Below are positions 1 through 8,105 of a DNA stretch of 22,163 nt, in pieces. The stretch covers positions 1 to 22,163 of the forward strand of contig JBOHER010000247.1 in assembly GCA_050701115.1 (NCBI GenBank), given 5' to 3'. The position numbers and the translations under genes are program-made. The first letter of the stretch is position 1, and every line of letters begins with the position of its first letter. A model generated the notes under the pieces. It was not told where the DNA came from. It did no database searches and saw only the letters and a program-made list of their open reading frames with translations. Origin of the DNA: JBOHER01 sp050701115. Lineage in GTDB: Bacteria; Actinomycetota; Actinomycetes; Mycobacteriales; Pseudonocardiaceae.

Positions 1-3
1 GAT

Positions 4-858
4 ATGCGGCTCGGATACCACTCGATCACGTGGGGTGGCGTCGTTGGCGACGCACAGGGCGTGACCAGCGTCAAGGACCTCTTCTACCGGGCGAACGGCT
101 CGATGCGGCAGGCGCTGCGCGACATCGGCGCAGTGGGTTACGAGGGCGTCGAAATGTTCGACGGCAATGTCGCTGACTTCGCGGACCGCCCCGCTGAGCT
201 GCGCGAGCTGTTGACGGAGACCGGACTCGAGTTGGTGAGCGTCTACACCGGGGCCAACTTCATCTATCCGGAGATCGTGCCCGACGAGCTGTATCGGGTC
301 GAACGAGCCGCCGATCTCGCTGCCATGTTCGGCGCGCAGCGGCTGGTCGTCGGTGGCGGCGCCCGCCGTGCGGCGGGTACGTCGGAGCAGGACTACGACC
401 GACTCGGTGAGGCCCTCGACCGGGTCGTCGGGATCGCCGAGAGCCGAGAGCTGACCGCCGGCTACCACCCGCACCTGACCACCATCGTGGAGAGTCCCGA
501 CGAGCTCGAGAAGATCATGAGCCGGTCTCGGATCGGCTTCTGTCCGGACACCGCTCACCTCGCTGCCGGCGGTGGCGATCCGGCGGAGCTGATCCGGCGC
601 TACCCGGACCGCATCCGGCACGTGCACCTGAAGGACTTCCACCCGGATCCCATCACGTTCCTCCCGCTCGGTCGCGGCGCCATTGACTTCGCCGACGTGC
701 TCGCCGCGATCCGGGAGGCCGGCTACGACAGCTGGCTGCTGGTGGAGCTCGACGAGTACGACGGCGACCCTCGGGAGGCCGCCCAGATCAGCAAGACCTA
801 CCTGGAGCATCTGCTCGCCGCGGTTCCCGCCACACACACCTTAGGGAGCACGAAATGA
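4..858 (+). CDS. IolE-like TIM-barrel dehydratase/isomerase
   Basis: A 284-residue cytoplasmic protein of the xylose-isomerase-like TIM barrel (AP endonuclease 2) family. The N-terminus MRLGYHSITWGG is a normal family start, so the gene looks complete although only three bases precede it. Visible family motifs are YHPHL (residues 154-158), CPDTAHL (180-186, Asp182 and His185), HVHLKD (206-211) and LLVELDE (245-251, Glu248). The YHPH segment followed by DTxHLAxxGGDP and HVHLKD resembles IolE, the 2-keto-myo-inositol dehydratase, more than sugar epimerases. The likely role is dehydration or isomerisation of a keto-cyclitol or keto-sugar, using a divalent metal. It overlaps the next gene by ATGA and so is probably translationally coupled to the sugar importer. 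Family assignment is firm; the substrate is inferred. The upstream promoter is outside the window. Confidence 0.85.
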   Translation: MRLGYHSITWGGVVGDAQGVTSVKDLFYRANGSMRQALRDIGAVGYEGVEMFDGNVADFADRPAELRELLTETGLELVSVYTGANFIYPEIVPDELYRVERAADLAAMFGAQRLVVGGGARRAAGTSEQDYDRLGEALDRVVGIAESRELTAGYHPHLTTIVESPDELEKIMSRSRIGFCPDTAHLAAGGGDPAELIRRYPDRIRHVHLKDFHPDPITFLPLGRGAIDFADVLAAIREAGYDSWLLVELDEYDGDPREAAQISKTYLEHLLAAVPATHTLGSTK

Positions 859-2009
859 CGACATCGCGAACCTGGCTCGCCGTGGCGGCCGTACTCATGC
901 TCGTGCTGGCCGGCTGCGGCTCGACCGGTAGTACAGCGAAAGAGGAGAACGCCGAGGTCTCGGCGCGGGTGAACGCCGCGCTCGCCGAGTTGGAGGGCAC
1001 CGTCCTGAGCAAGGGGCCACGAGGCGAGACGCCCGCTGCGGGGGAATCCGTCAAGCTGACTTCGGCCGAGGAGGCCAAAGTTCGCTCGATGAGGGCGACC
1101 GCCGCCATCGTCATGCACTACGGCGGCAACGATTGGTCCCAGGCCCAGATCGCGGGGCTGCGCAGTGAGTTCGAGCGACTCGGCATCGAAGTCCTCGGGG
1201 TGACAGATGCGAACTTCAAGCCGGACAGGCAGGTATCGGACATTGAGACCATGCTGAGCAGGCACCCCGACATCATGGTCTCCATCCCCACCGACCAGGT
1301 GGCCACCGCAAGCGCTTACCAGCGGGCGGCGGACTCCGGCGTCCGGCTGGTGTTCATGGACAACGTGCCGGACGGGTTGAATGCCGGTGAAGACTACGTC
1401 AGCGTCGTCTCCTCGGACAATCAGGGGAACGGTGTCGTCTCCGCGCACCTGATGGCAAAGGGACTCGGCGGTGCGGGAAAGATCGGCGTCATCTTCCACG
1501 AGGCCGATTTCTTCGTCACCGCGCAGCGCCACGACGGTTTCACCTCCACGATCAAGTCGGACTACCCGGACATTGAGGTCGTCGAGGAGAAGGGCATCGC
1601 TGGTCCGGACTTCGCCGGTGACGCCCAGGCGGCCGCGAATGCCATGTTGACCAAACATCCCGATCTCGCAGGCATCTGGGCGGTTTGGGACGTGCCAGCC
1701 GAGGGAGTCATGGCCGCGGCCCGATCTGCCGGCCGTCAGGACCTCGTCATCGCCACCCAGGACCTCGGCAAGAACGTGGCCATCGCCATGGCCAAGGACA
1801 GTCTGGTCACCGGGCTCGGCGCGCAGCGGCCGTTCGACCAGGGTGTGACCGAGGCACGGCTGGCGGCCTACGACCTGCTGGGGAAGCAGGCGCCGCCCTA
1901 CGTCGCCCTGAGCGCGCTCGCGGTCTCCCACGACAACGTGCTCGAGGCGTGGGAGCAGGTCTACCACCAGCCTGCGCCTGACTTCCTGACCAAGTCGTTC
2001 AAGGAGTAG
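855..2009 (+). CDS. RbsB-type sugar ABC binding lipoprotein
   Basis: A 384-residue periplasmic-binding-protein-like lipoprotein (type I fold, ribose/galactose/inositol class). Residues 1-21 form a lipoprotein signal: a hydrophobic stretch ending in the lipobox LAGC, with the lipidated cysteine at 21. A low-complexity linker follows, then the two-lobed domain beginning near IVMHYGGNDW. Repeated features of the class are visible: SDNQGNG before the hinge, GKIGVI in lobe two, and IWAVWDVPAEG as the expected ligand-side helix start. It should capture the substrate at the outer membrane face and feed the ATPase and permease directly downstream. ATG at 855 overlaps the stop of the preceding gene. 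The ligand cannot be named; the IolE-like neighbour makes a cyclitol or related sugar a reasonable guess. Confidence 0.88.
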   Translation: MTTSRTWLAVAAVLMLVLAGCGSTGSTAKEENAEVSARVNAALAELEGTVLSKGPRGETPAAGESVKLTSAEEAKVRSMRATAAIVMHYGGNDWSQAQIAGLRSEFERLGIEVLGVTDANFKPDRQVSDIETMLSRHPDIMVSIPTDQVATASAYQRAADSGVRLVFMDNVPDGLNAGEDYVSVVSSDNQGNGVVSAHLMAKGLGGAGKIGVIFHEADFFVTAQRHDGFTSTIKSDYPDIEVVEEKGIAGPDFAGDAQAAANAMLTKHPDLAGIWAVWDVPAEGVMAAARSAGRQDLVIATQDLGKNVAIAMAKDSLVTGLGAQRPFDQGVTEARLAAYDLLGKQAPPYVALSALAVSHDNVLEAWEQVYHQPAPDFLTKSFKE

Positions 2010-2039
2010 CGGGGTCCCAGCCTGACGAAAGGAACTCCT

Positions 2040-3569
2040 GTGCGCGCTACCACGGTCGGCTTCGAGGGCGAGCTTGCCATCGACATGCGCGGCATCCACA
2101 AGTCGTTCGACCGCGTCCCGGTGCTCACCGGCGTCGACTTCGACCTGCGCAAGGGCGAGGTGCACGCGCTTGCGGGTGGCAACGGCGCGGGCAAGTCGAC
2201 GTTGATGAAGATCCTGCAGGGTGTCTATCCGCTCGACGCCGGCGAGGTTCGCATCGATGGGAAAGAAGTACGCCTGAACTCTATCCACGACGCGAAGGCC
2301 AACGGCATCGGCATGGTCTTCCAAGAGTTCAGCCTCGTGCCAACCCTGACCGTGGCGCAGAACATCTTCCTCACCCGGGAGCCGCACGGCACCGGCGGGC
2401 TGCTCAACGATCGCCAGGCCGCCCGGCGGGCACGGGCGATCTTCGCAGAGATGGCCGTCGAGGTCGATCCGCGCGCGGAGCTCGCGACCCTCGGCACCGC
2501 CTATTGGCAGCTCACCGAGATCGCGAAAGCGCTCGCGCAGGAGGCACGCGTGCTCATCCTGGACGAGCCGACCGCCGCGCTGGCCAAGCACGAGGCCGAC
2601 GCGCTGTTCGCGCTCGTCGGCCGGCTGAAGAAACGCGGCATCTCGGTCATCTACATCTCCCACCGCATGGATGAGGTGTACCGGATCGCGGACCGGATCA
2701 CCGTGCTACGCGACGGCCGCAAGGTCGTGACCGCGGCACTATCGGACGTGACGCCGGAACAGATCATCGAGCACATTGTCGGGCGCAAACTCGAAGGCGC
2801 CATGCACTGGCGTGAGCGCACGGTCGACCGCACCGGCACTCCGCTGCTGGAGGCTCGGAACCTGCGGGCAGGCAACCGGGTCCGGGACGTCTCCTTCGAG
2901 CTCTATCCCGGCGAGATTCTCGGCCTCGCCGGGCTTATGGGCAGCGGTCGGACCGAACTCACCCGGTGTCTGTTCGGTATCGACCGGGTCGAGCGCGGCG
3001 AACTGCTCGTGCGCGGGGGCGCCGTGCGGATCGACGCTCCCCGCTCGGCGATCGCCACTGGCCTGGCACTCATCCCGGAGGATCGTCGTGCCCAGGGGCT
3101 CGTCCTTGATCACAGTGTGCGCGACAATCTGCTGCTCCCGCTGCTGCCCGGATTGCAGCGCGGACCCCTCATCGACGATCGCCAGGGCACGCGGCTGGCC
3201 CGCGCCTTGATCGACAAGCTAACCATCCACGTTGCTTCGGTCGCCCGGCCGGTCCGGCTGTTGTCCGGCGGCAATCAGCAGAAGGTCGTCATCGCGAAGT
3301 GGCTCGGTACCACCCCCGACGTGCTGATCATGGATGAGCCGACGGCCGGGGTGGACATCGGCACCAAGACCGAGATCATCGCGATGATCCGAGCGCTGGC
3401 CGATGACGGCAAAGCCGTCCTGCTTATCTCGTCCGAGATGCCCGAACTGCTCGCGGTGAGCGACCGAATTCTCATCCTTCGGGACGGATGTGCCGATCGG
3501 GAGCTCGACCGCAGGGAGATCCCCGACGAGGAAACGCTGCAGCTCGCTGTCCAGGGAGTCTCATCATGA
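2040..3569 (+). CDS. CUT2 sugar ABC double ATPase (RbsA/MglA type)
   Basis: A 509-residue tandem ATPase energising CUT2 sugar import. Domain 1 has Walker A GGNGAGKST (46-54) and Walker B LILDEPTAAL (172-181). Its signature region reads LGTAYWQ (151-157) instead of an LSGGQ-like motif. Domain 2 has the degenerate P-loop GLMGSGRTE (298-306) normal for this family, then an intact LSGGNQQK (408-415) and MDEPTAGVD (431-439). Length and domain order match RbsA, MglA and XylG. The start is GTG, placed after AAAGGA; 30 bases separate it from the binding protein, and its stop overlaps the permease start by four bases. It should form the inner-membrane complex with the permease at 3566-4543. Confidence 0.92.
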   Translation: MRATTVGFEGELAIDMRGIHKSFDRVPVLTGVDFDLRKGEVHALAGGNGAGKSTLMKILQGVYPLDAGEVRIDGKEVRLNSIHDAKANGIGMVFQEFSLVPTLTVAQNIFLTREPHGTGGLLNDRQAARRARAIFAEMAVEVDPRAELATLGTAYWQLTEIAKALAQEARVLILDEPTAALAKHEADALFALVGRLKKRGISVIYISHRMDEVYRIADRITVLRDGRKVVTAALSDVTPEQIIEHIVGRKLEGAMHWRERTVDRTGTPLLEARNLRAGNRVRDVSFELYPGEILGLAGLMGSGRTELTRCLFGIDRVERGELLVRGGAVRIDAPRSAIATGLALIPEDRRAQGLVLDHSVRDNLLLPLLPGLQRGPLIDDRQGTRLARALIDKLTIHVASVARPVRLLSGGNQQKVVIAKWLGTTPDVLIMDEPTAGVDIGTKTEIIAMIRALADDGKAVLLISSEMPELLAVSDRILILRDGCADRELDRREIPDEETLQLAVQGVSS

Positions 3570-4543
3570 CCGAACGCACTGCATCAGCAGTCACGCCGCT
3601 GCGTGGCTTCGCTTCGGCCATCCGCTCTACCGACTGGCGGAGCTACGTGATCTACATCGGCTTCGTCGTGGTCTTCCTGTTGTTCGCCGTGATGCTCGGC
3701 GACAGCGGGTTCCTCAGCAGCAACAACCTGCTCAACATCGTCCGGCAGACGGCGACCATCACCGTCATGGCGGTAGCGGTCACCTTCGTGATCTCCGCCG
3801 CCGAGATCGACCTGTCCACCGGCTCGGTCGCAGGCCTGTCGTCCGTCGTGGCGGCGATGACGGTGGCCAATTTCGGCCTCGTCGCCGGCATCCTGGCCGG
3901 CCTCGGCGTCGGGCTCGTCGTCGGCACCATCAACGGTGGGCTGGTCACCTGGCTCAATATCCCGTCCTTCCTGGTCACGCTCGGCATGCTCGGGGTCGCG
4001 GTGGGCACCGCCCAGTGGATCACCGCATCGGCGCCCCAGCCGATCCTCAACGACACGTTCAACAACGTTTTCGGGTCCGGCAACATCGGCCCGGTGCCGG
4101 TCCTGCTCGTGTGGTCCGCGGTGTTCGTCGCGGTCGGAGCCGTCGTGCTGGCCAAGACGTCCTTCGGGCGGCAGGTCCTCGCCACGGGTGGCAACCGGAC
4201 GGCCGCGGACTTCACCGGCATCAACACGGCCCGCATCAAGTTCACCGTGCTCCTCTGCTCGGCAGTCGCCGCCAGTGTGGCCGGCATGCTCTACGCAGGC
4301 CGGCTGGAGTCCGGCCGCTTCCAGTGGGGCGCAGGCGACGAGCTGTCGGTCATCGCGGCCGTCATCCTCGGCGGGACCAGCCTGTTCGGGGGACGGGGCA
4401 CGGTGATCGGCACGCTGTTCGGTGCGCTGCTCATCGGACTGATCAACAACGGCCTCATCCTGGCCGGTCTGGACGTCAGCCAGCAGCAGATTGTTCGCGG
4501 CGCGATCATCATCCTCGCCGTCGCGCTGGCCCGCAGGAAATGA
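3566..4543 (+). CDS. CUT2 sugar ABC permease (RbsC type)
   Basis: A 325-residue integral membrane permease of the BPD_transp_2/RbsC family. About eight to ten hydrophobic segments are visible. Family landmarks are EIDLSTGSVAGL in the first third, GGNRTAADFTGI in the cytoplasmic loop, and AAVILGGTSLFGGRG followed by a long C-terminal hydrophobic segment. The ATG at 3566 is chosen because it overlaps the ATPase stop as ATGA and because the preceding in-frame sequence is ATPase coding DNA read in another frame. It forms the membrane channel for the importer encoded by 855-3569. The protein ends a few residues after the last membrane helix in ARRK, as expected. Confidence 0.9.
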   Translation: MTERTASAVTPLRGFASAIRSTDWRSYVIYIGFVVVFLLFAVMLGDSGFLSSNNLLNIVRQTATITVMAVAVTFVISAAEIDLSTGSVAGLSSVVAAMTVANFGLVAGILAGLGVGLVVGTINGGLVTWLNIPSFLVTLGMLGVAVGTAQWITASAPQPILNDTFNNVFGSGNIGPVPVLLVWSAVFVAVGAVVLAKTSFGRQVLATGGNRTAADFTGINTARIKFTVLLCSAVAASVAGMLYAGRLESGRFQWGAGDELSVIAAVILGGTSLFGGRGTVIGTLFGALLIGLINNGLILAGLDVSQQQIVRGAIIILAVALARRK

Positions 4544-4592
4544 CATGCAGTTACCCCGACCTACGTCCCCTCTTCCAGCAATCGAGGAATCC

Positions 4593-5687
4593 ATGACCGA
4601 CCGACTGCGTGCCGGCATCGCCGGCGTCGGCTTCATCGGCGAGGTCCACGCGCGGGCCGTACAGGCTGCCGGCGGCCTTCTCGCCGGTGTCGCCGCCAGC
4701 AACCGTGACCAGGCGTCCGCAGCCGCGCAGCGCCTGTACGCCGACCGTGCGGCGTCCTCGGCGGAGGAGCTTGCCGTCGCCGACGACATCGACGTCCTGC
4801 ACATCTGCACGCCCAACCACCTGCACGCCCCGCTCGCCGAGCTGGCCCTATCCGCGGGCAAACACGTGGTATGCGAGAAACCGCTGGCAACCACTGTCGA
4901 GGATGCGCAGCGGCTGCGGCACGCGGCGTCGGACGCGGGCGTGGTCGCTGCCGTCCCGTTCATCTACCGCTACTACCCGACCGTCCGCGAAGCCCGCGCC
5001 CGCATCGCGGCCGGGGAACCCGGTCCGCTGAGACTGCTGCACGGTTCCTACCTGCAGGACTGGCTGTCCGACCGCGAGCACACGAACTGGCGGGTCGACC
5101 CGAAACTCGGCGGCGCCTCTCGCGCGTTCGCCGACATCGGCGTCCACTGGTTCGATCTCATGGAGTTCGCCACCGGCCACCGGATAACCCGGCTCACCGC
5201 ACGCACGCTCACCGCTTACGAGCAACGCAGCGCGGGCTCGGATCTCGCCGCGGTCGGAACCGAGGACGCTGCCACAGTGCTGTTCGAGACCGACAGGGGT
5301 GCCACCGGCGCGCTGGTGATCAGCCAGGTCTCCCCAGGGCGAAAGAACCGACTCTGGTTCTCCTTCGACGGCGCCGACGCATCGCTCAGCTTCGACCAGG
5401 AGTCCCCGGACATCCTGTGGATCGGTGGCCGTGGGCTGAACCAGATTCTACTGCGCGGAACCGAGGGCATGTCCGCCGCCGCCGCACGCTACAACGTTCT
5501 GCCCGCCGGGCACCCGCAGGGCTACCAGGACTGCTTCAACGCCTTCGTCGCCGACACCTACGCCGCTGTTGCCGGAGCGCCAGACGATGGGCTGCCGACC
5601 TTCGCCGACGGGCTGCGCGCGACGGTGCTCACCCACGCGGTGCTCGACGCGGCCGCCGCACAAAGCTGGATGGAGGTACCCCGATGA
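4593..5687 (+). CDS. Gfo/Idh/MocA family NAD(P)-dependent dehydrogenase
   Basis: A 364-residue cytoplasmic oxidoreductase. The N-terminal Rossmann domain starts GIAGVGFIGEVHARA (8-22), giving the dinucleotide-binding GxGxxG. ICTPNHLH (71-78) and CEKPLA (94-99, catalytic-type Lys96) are canonical. The C-terminal domain carries DIGVHWFDL (181-189), the position of the family's catalytic His-Asp segment. Members oxidise sugars, cyclitols or glycosides at a ring hydroxyl, often giving a keto intermediate that a TIM-barrel partner processes. Here the ATG overlaps nothing upstream (49-base gap, with GAGGAAT as ribosome-binding site), but its stop overlaps the next TIM-barrel gene as ATGA. That tight coupling suggests the two act in sequence. 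An in-frame extension upstream to 4491 lies within the permease gene and was not used. Substrate unknown. Confidence 0.9.
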   Translation: MTDRLRAGIAGVGFIGEVHARAVQAAGGLLAGVAASNRDQASAAAQRLYADRAASSAEELAVADDIDVLHICTPNHLHAPLAELALSAGKHVVCEKPLATTVEDAQRLRHAASDAGVVAAVPFIYRYYPTVREARARIAAGEPGPLRLLHGSYLQDWLSDREHTNWRVDPKLGGASRAFADIGVHWFDLMEFATGHRITRLTARTLTAYEQRSAGSDLAAVGTEDAATVLFETDRGATGALVISQVSPGRKNRLWFSFDGADASLSFDQESPDILWIGGRGLNQILLRGTEGMSAAAARYNVLPAGHPQGYQDCFNAFVADTYAAVAGAPDDGLPTFADGLRATVLTHAVLDAAAAQSWMEVPR

Positions 5688-6604
5688 AGCTGGGCTTTCT
5701 CACCGCCTGCCTGCCCAACTGGTCCCTCACCGACATCGCCGCCCTGGCGGCGGACGCCGGCTACGAGGCTCTAGAGGTAGCGGCCTGGCCGGACCTCGGG
5801 GACCGGCCGTTCACCGCGACGCACCTCAAGGCCGAGACCCTCACCGAAGACGACGCCGAACGAGTCAACAATCTGTTCACCCAGCACGGGCTCACCCTGT
5901 CGTCGCTCGCCTTCTACGACAACAACCTGCACCCCGACCAGGACGAACGCGCCGCCATTCACAAGCACGTGCTGGCCTGCATCGACGCCGCCGCGCTGCT
6001 CGGCTGCCCGACCGTCGGCACATTCATCGGCCGTGACCCGGCGAAGACCGTCGCGGAGAACTTGCGCGAGGCCGAGGCGGTGTTCGCACCCTTGGTCGAC
6101 CGGGCGGGAGAGCAGGGAGTCCGCCTCCTGATCGAGAACTGCGTGATGGAGGGCTGGCACCCGGACGGCTACCCCGGGAACCTCGCGTACTCGCCGGAAC
6201 TGTGGGAGTGGATGTTCTCCCTCGGCCTCTACCTCAACTTCGACCCGTCCCACCTGGTGTGGATGGGCATCGACCCGGTCGCCGCGCTCCGGCCGTATGT
6301 CGACCGGATTCCGCATGCGCAGGCCAAGGACATCGAGGTGTTCCCCGAGCGGCGCAACCGCTTCGGCTACCCGGGCAAGGCCGTCGACCGGCCAGACCCG
6401 TGGGACGTGGGGTGGTGGCGCTACCGCGTCCCCGGCCTCGGCCAGGTCGACTGGACCCGCATCGTCGACGCCCTCTACGAGGGCGGCTTCACCGGGGTGC
6501 TCTCCGTTGAGCACGAAGATCCGGTATGGGGCGGCGATGAGGTCCGGATCAAGACCGGACTGGACGTCGCCTACCGCACCCTCCGCCCACTCATCGTCGC
6601 CTGA
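5684..6604 (+). CDS. Sugar phosphate isomerase/epimerase-like TIM barrel
   Basis: A 306-residue xylose-isomerase-like TIM barrel. The expected metal-site residues can all be placed: Glu151 in LIENC, Asp187 and His190 in NFDPSHL, His211 in HAQAKD, and Glu276 in SVEHED. It should therefore be a metal-dependent isomerase, epimerase or lyase acting on a sugar or keto-sugar. The start ATG overlaps the dehydrogenase stop by four bases, and initiation gives the typical beta-strand 1 MKLGFLTACLP. The pairing with a Gfo/Idh/MocA dehydrogenase is common in loci for unusual sugars and glycosides. A conserved insert rich in Trp and Arg (residues 235-250) lies between the last two catalytic strands. Function beyond family level is inference. 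Confidence 0.88.
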   Translation: MKLGFLTACLPNWSLTDIAALAADAGYEALEVAAWPDLGDRPFTATHLKAETLTEDDAERVNNLFTQHGLTLSSLAFYDNNLHPDQDERAAIHKHVLACIDAAALLGCPTVGTFIGRDPAKTVAENLREAEAVFAPLVDRAGEQGVRLLIENCVMEGWHPDGYPGNLAYSPELWEWMFSLGLYLNFDPSHLVWMGIDPVAALRPYVDRIPHAQAKDIEVFPERRNRFGYPGKAVDRPDPWDVGWWRYRVPGLGQVDWTRIVDALYEGGFTGVLSVEHEDPVWGGDEVRIKTGLDVAYRTLRPLIVA

Positions 6605-6606
6605 CC

Positions 6607-6621
6607 CGCCTCGCCGAGGCG
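6607..6621 (+). promoter_or_regulatory. Intercistronic hairpin before the second binding-protein gene
   Basis: CGCCTC-GCC-GAGGCG forms a perfect 6-bp stem with a 3-base loop, starting two bases after the stop of the preceding gene and 21 bases before the next start. There is no T run, so it is more likely an RNA-processing or stabilising hairpin, as often found before binding-protein genes, than a terminator. Function is inferred. Confidence 0.4.
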
Positions 6622-6642
6622 CCCCACCACCGGGAGTAACCG

Positions 6643-8076
6643 ATGCACACCAACCCGATAACCCGTCGGCAGTTCACCAGGTTCGCCGGTGCCCTTGCCG
6701 CCTCCTGCCTCGCGGTCACCGCGTGCACGCCCGGTACCGGCGGCTCCGGGGGCGACCCGGCCGCCGAAAAGCCGCAGACGCTGCGCATGCTCTACGCCAC
6801 CGCCGAGGCCAATGCCGCTGCGGTGCAGGCTTTGCTGCCGCAGTTCAAGGAGAAGTTCGGCTTCGAGTTGCAGATGGACACTCAGCCGTACGAGGCGCTG
6901 CAGCAGAAGGTCTTCGCCGAGATCGCCAGCGACAGCCCCTTCTACGACATCATCATCGTCGACACGCCCTGGGCGCCTGCCCTGGTGAACTCGCTCGAGC
7001 CACTGAGCGGCTACATCAACAACGCCGCCCTCAACGACATCGCCGCGGCCGAGGTGGGCGACTTCATCCCCAAGGTGTTCTACGACACCGCGGTCTACAA
7101 CGCCGAGAAGGCTGTCCTGCAGTACCCGGTCCAGGACGCACAGCCGGACATCGGCGCGATCACCGGTGAGGGCTTCGACGTCTACGGGCTGCCCATCCAG
7201 GCCAACGCCAACGTCATGGCCTATCGGAAGGACCTGTTCGAAGACCCGCAGGAGAAGGCCGCCTTCGAGAAGAGGTACAACCGGCCCCTCACCGTGCCCG
7301 CCACGTGGGACGAGTTCACCGAGGTCGCCGAGTTCTTCACCCGTCCCGAACAGAAGCTGTACGGCACGACGATGATGGCCGGTGTAGGGGACTGGGCGAC
7401 GGATGACTTCAAGACCCTGCTCGCAGGCTTTGGCGGCAACGGCCGGATGATCGGTGACGATCTGTCCCTCGACTTCGCCGGGCCCGAGGGTGAGCAGGCG
7501 CTGAGCTACTACCAGCGTCTCATCAACGACAAGGTCGTTCCGCCGGGTACCACGTCGGCTTCCTGGGACCAGACAGCCTCCTCGTTCAACGGCGGCCTGG
7601 CCGCAACGAGCTTCAACTACCACGATCTCAAGCTCGACACGAAGGTGGACGGGGAAGTGGCCTACGCCACGGTGCCCGAGGCCGTCGACCGCGGCCCCCA
7701 CTTCGGCACGTGGATGCTGAGCATCAACAAGAACTCCCAGAACAAGGCGTGGGCCTACCGGGCCATCGCCTGGCTCACCGCCACCGAGCAGCAGCTGGCG
7801 ATGACCGAAGACCAGCTGCACCCAACTCGGAGATCGGTCTATGACGCGCTCGAGTCGGCCGATACTCCGAACAACTACTATGACGCCCTGGGCGAGTCCC
7901 TCGCCGTCGGCGTGGGGCGGCCCCGTCTGACCAACTACACCGAGATCAGCCGGGCTATCGCGGTCGCAGTCAACAACGCAGCGAGGGGAGCGGCTTCCCC
8001 ACGCGCCGCGCTGGACAAGGCCGCCGACGATGTACGGCGGCTGCTCCGCCAGGCGGGCTACGACGTCCCGTCCTGA
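6643..8076 (+). CDS. CUT1 ABC sugar-binding lipoprotein (Tat signal)
   Basis: A 477-residue family 1 extracellular solute-binding protein. The N-terminus has a twin-arginine motif TRRQFTRF (residues 7-14), a hydrophobic core and a lipobox ending at Cys28 (VTAC), predicting folded export by Tat and lipid anchoring. Downstream features typical of the MalE/UgpB-like class include the QQKVFAEIAS hinge helix, IIIVDTPWAPAL, GLPIQANANVMAYRKDLF, and a TWDEFTEVAEFF segment. The length is normal. GGGAGTAACCG precedes the ATG. It begins the second importer module of the operon, 38 bases after the TIM-barrel gene, and the permeases follow. The ligand is unknown; the family binds mono- and oligosaccharides, polyols and glycosides. 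Confidence 0.9.
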   Translation: MHTNPITRRQFTRFAGALAASCLAVTACTPGTGGSGGDPAAEKPQTLRMLYATAEANAAAVQALLPQFKEKFGFELQMDTQPYEALQQKVFAEIASDSPFYDIIIVDTPWAPALVNSLEPLSGYINNAALNDIAAAEVGDFIPKVFYDTAVYNAEKAVLQYPVQDAQPDIGAITGEGFDVYGLPIQANANVMAYRKDLFEDPQEKAAFEKRYNRPLTVPATWDEFTEVAEFFTRPEQKLYGTTMMAGVGDWATDDFKTLLAGFGGNGRMIGDDLSLDFAGPEGEQALSYYQRLINDKVVPPGTTSASWDQTASSFNGGLAATSFNYHDLKLDTKVDGEVAYATVPEAVDRGPHFGTWMLSINKNSQNKAWAYRAIAWLTATEQQLAMTEDQLHPTRRSVYDALESADTPNNYYDALGESLAVGVGRPRLTNYTEISRAIAVAVNNAARGAASPRAALDKAADDVRRLLRQAGYDVPS

Positions 8077-8105
8077 TCCACGCCCTGCCAGGAAAGAGTC
8101 AGGAA

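Noticed and set aside
798..2663. Very long open frame on the - strand opposite the binding-protein and ATPase genes
   Set aside because: High-GC genes leave long open antisense frames. The translation is Asp/Arg/His-rich, low in hydrophobic segments and without motifs, while the + strand has clear domains across the whole stretch.
4491..4592. N-terminal extension of the Gfo/Idh/MocA dehydrogenase
   Set aside because: The added codons overlap the permease 3' end in another frame, and the family Rossmann start lies a few residues after ATG 4593, which has a ribosome-binding site.
3584..4963. Long - strand open frame opposite the permease and dehydrogenase
   Set aside because: It spans two well-supported + strand genes and their gap, with a compositionally odd translation; it is an antisense shadow.
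4593..6604. C-glycoside deglycosidase system
   Set aside because: The dehydrogenase and TIM barrel fit, but the small beta-subunit partner of the known deglycosidases is not found anywhere in the window.
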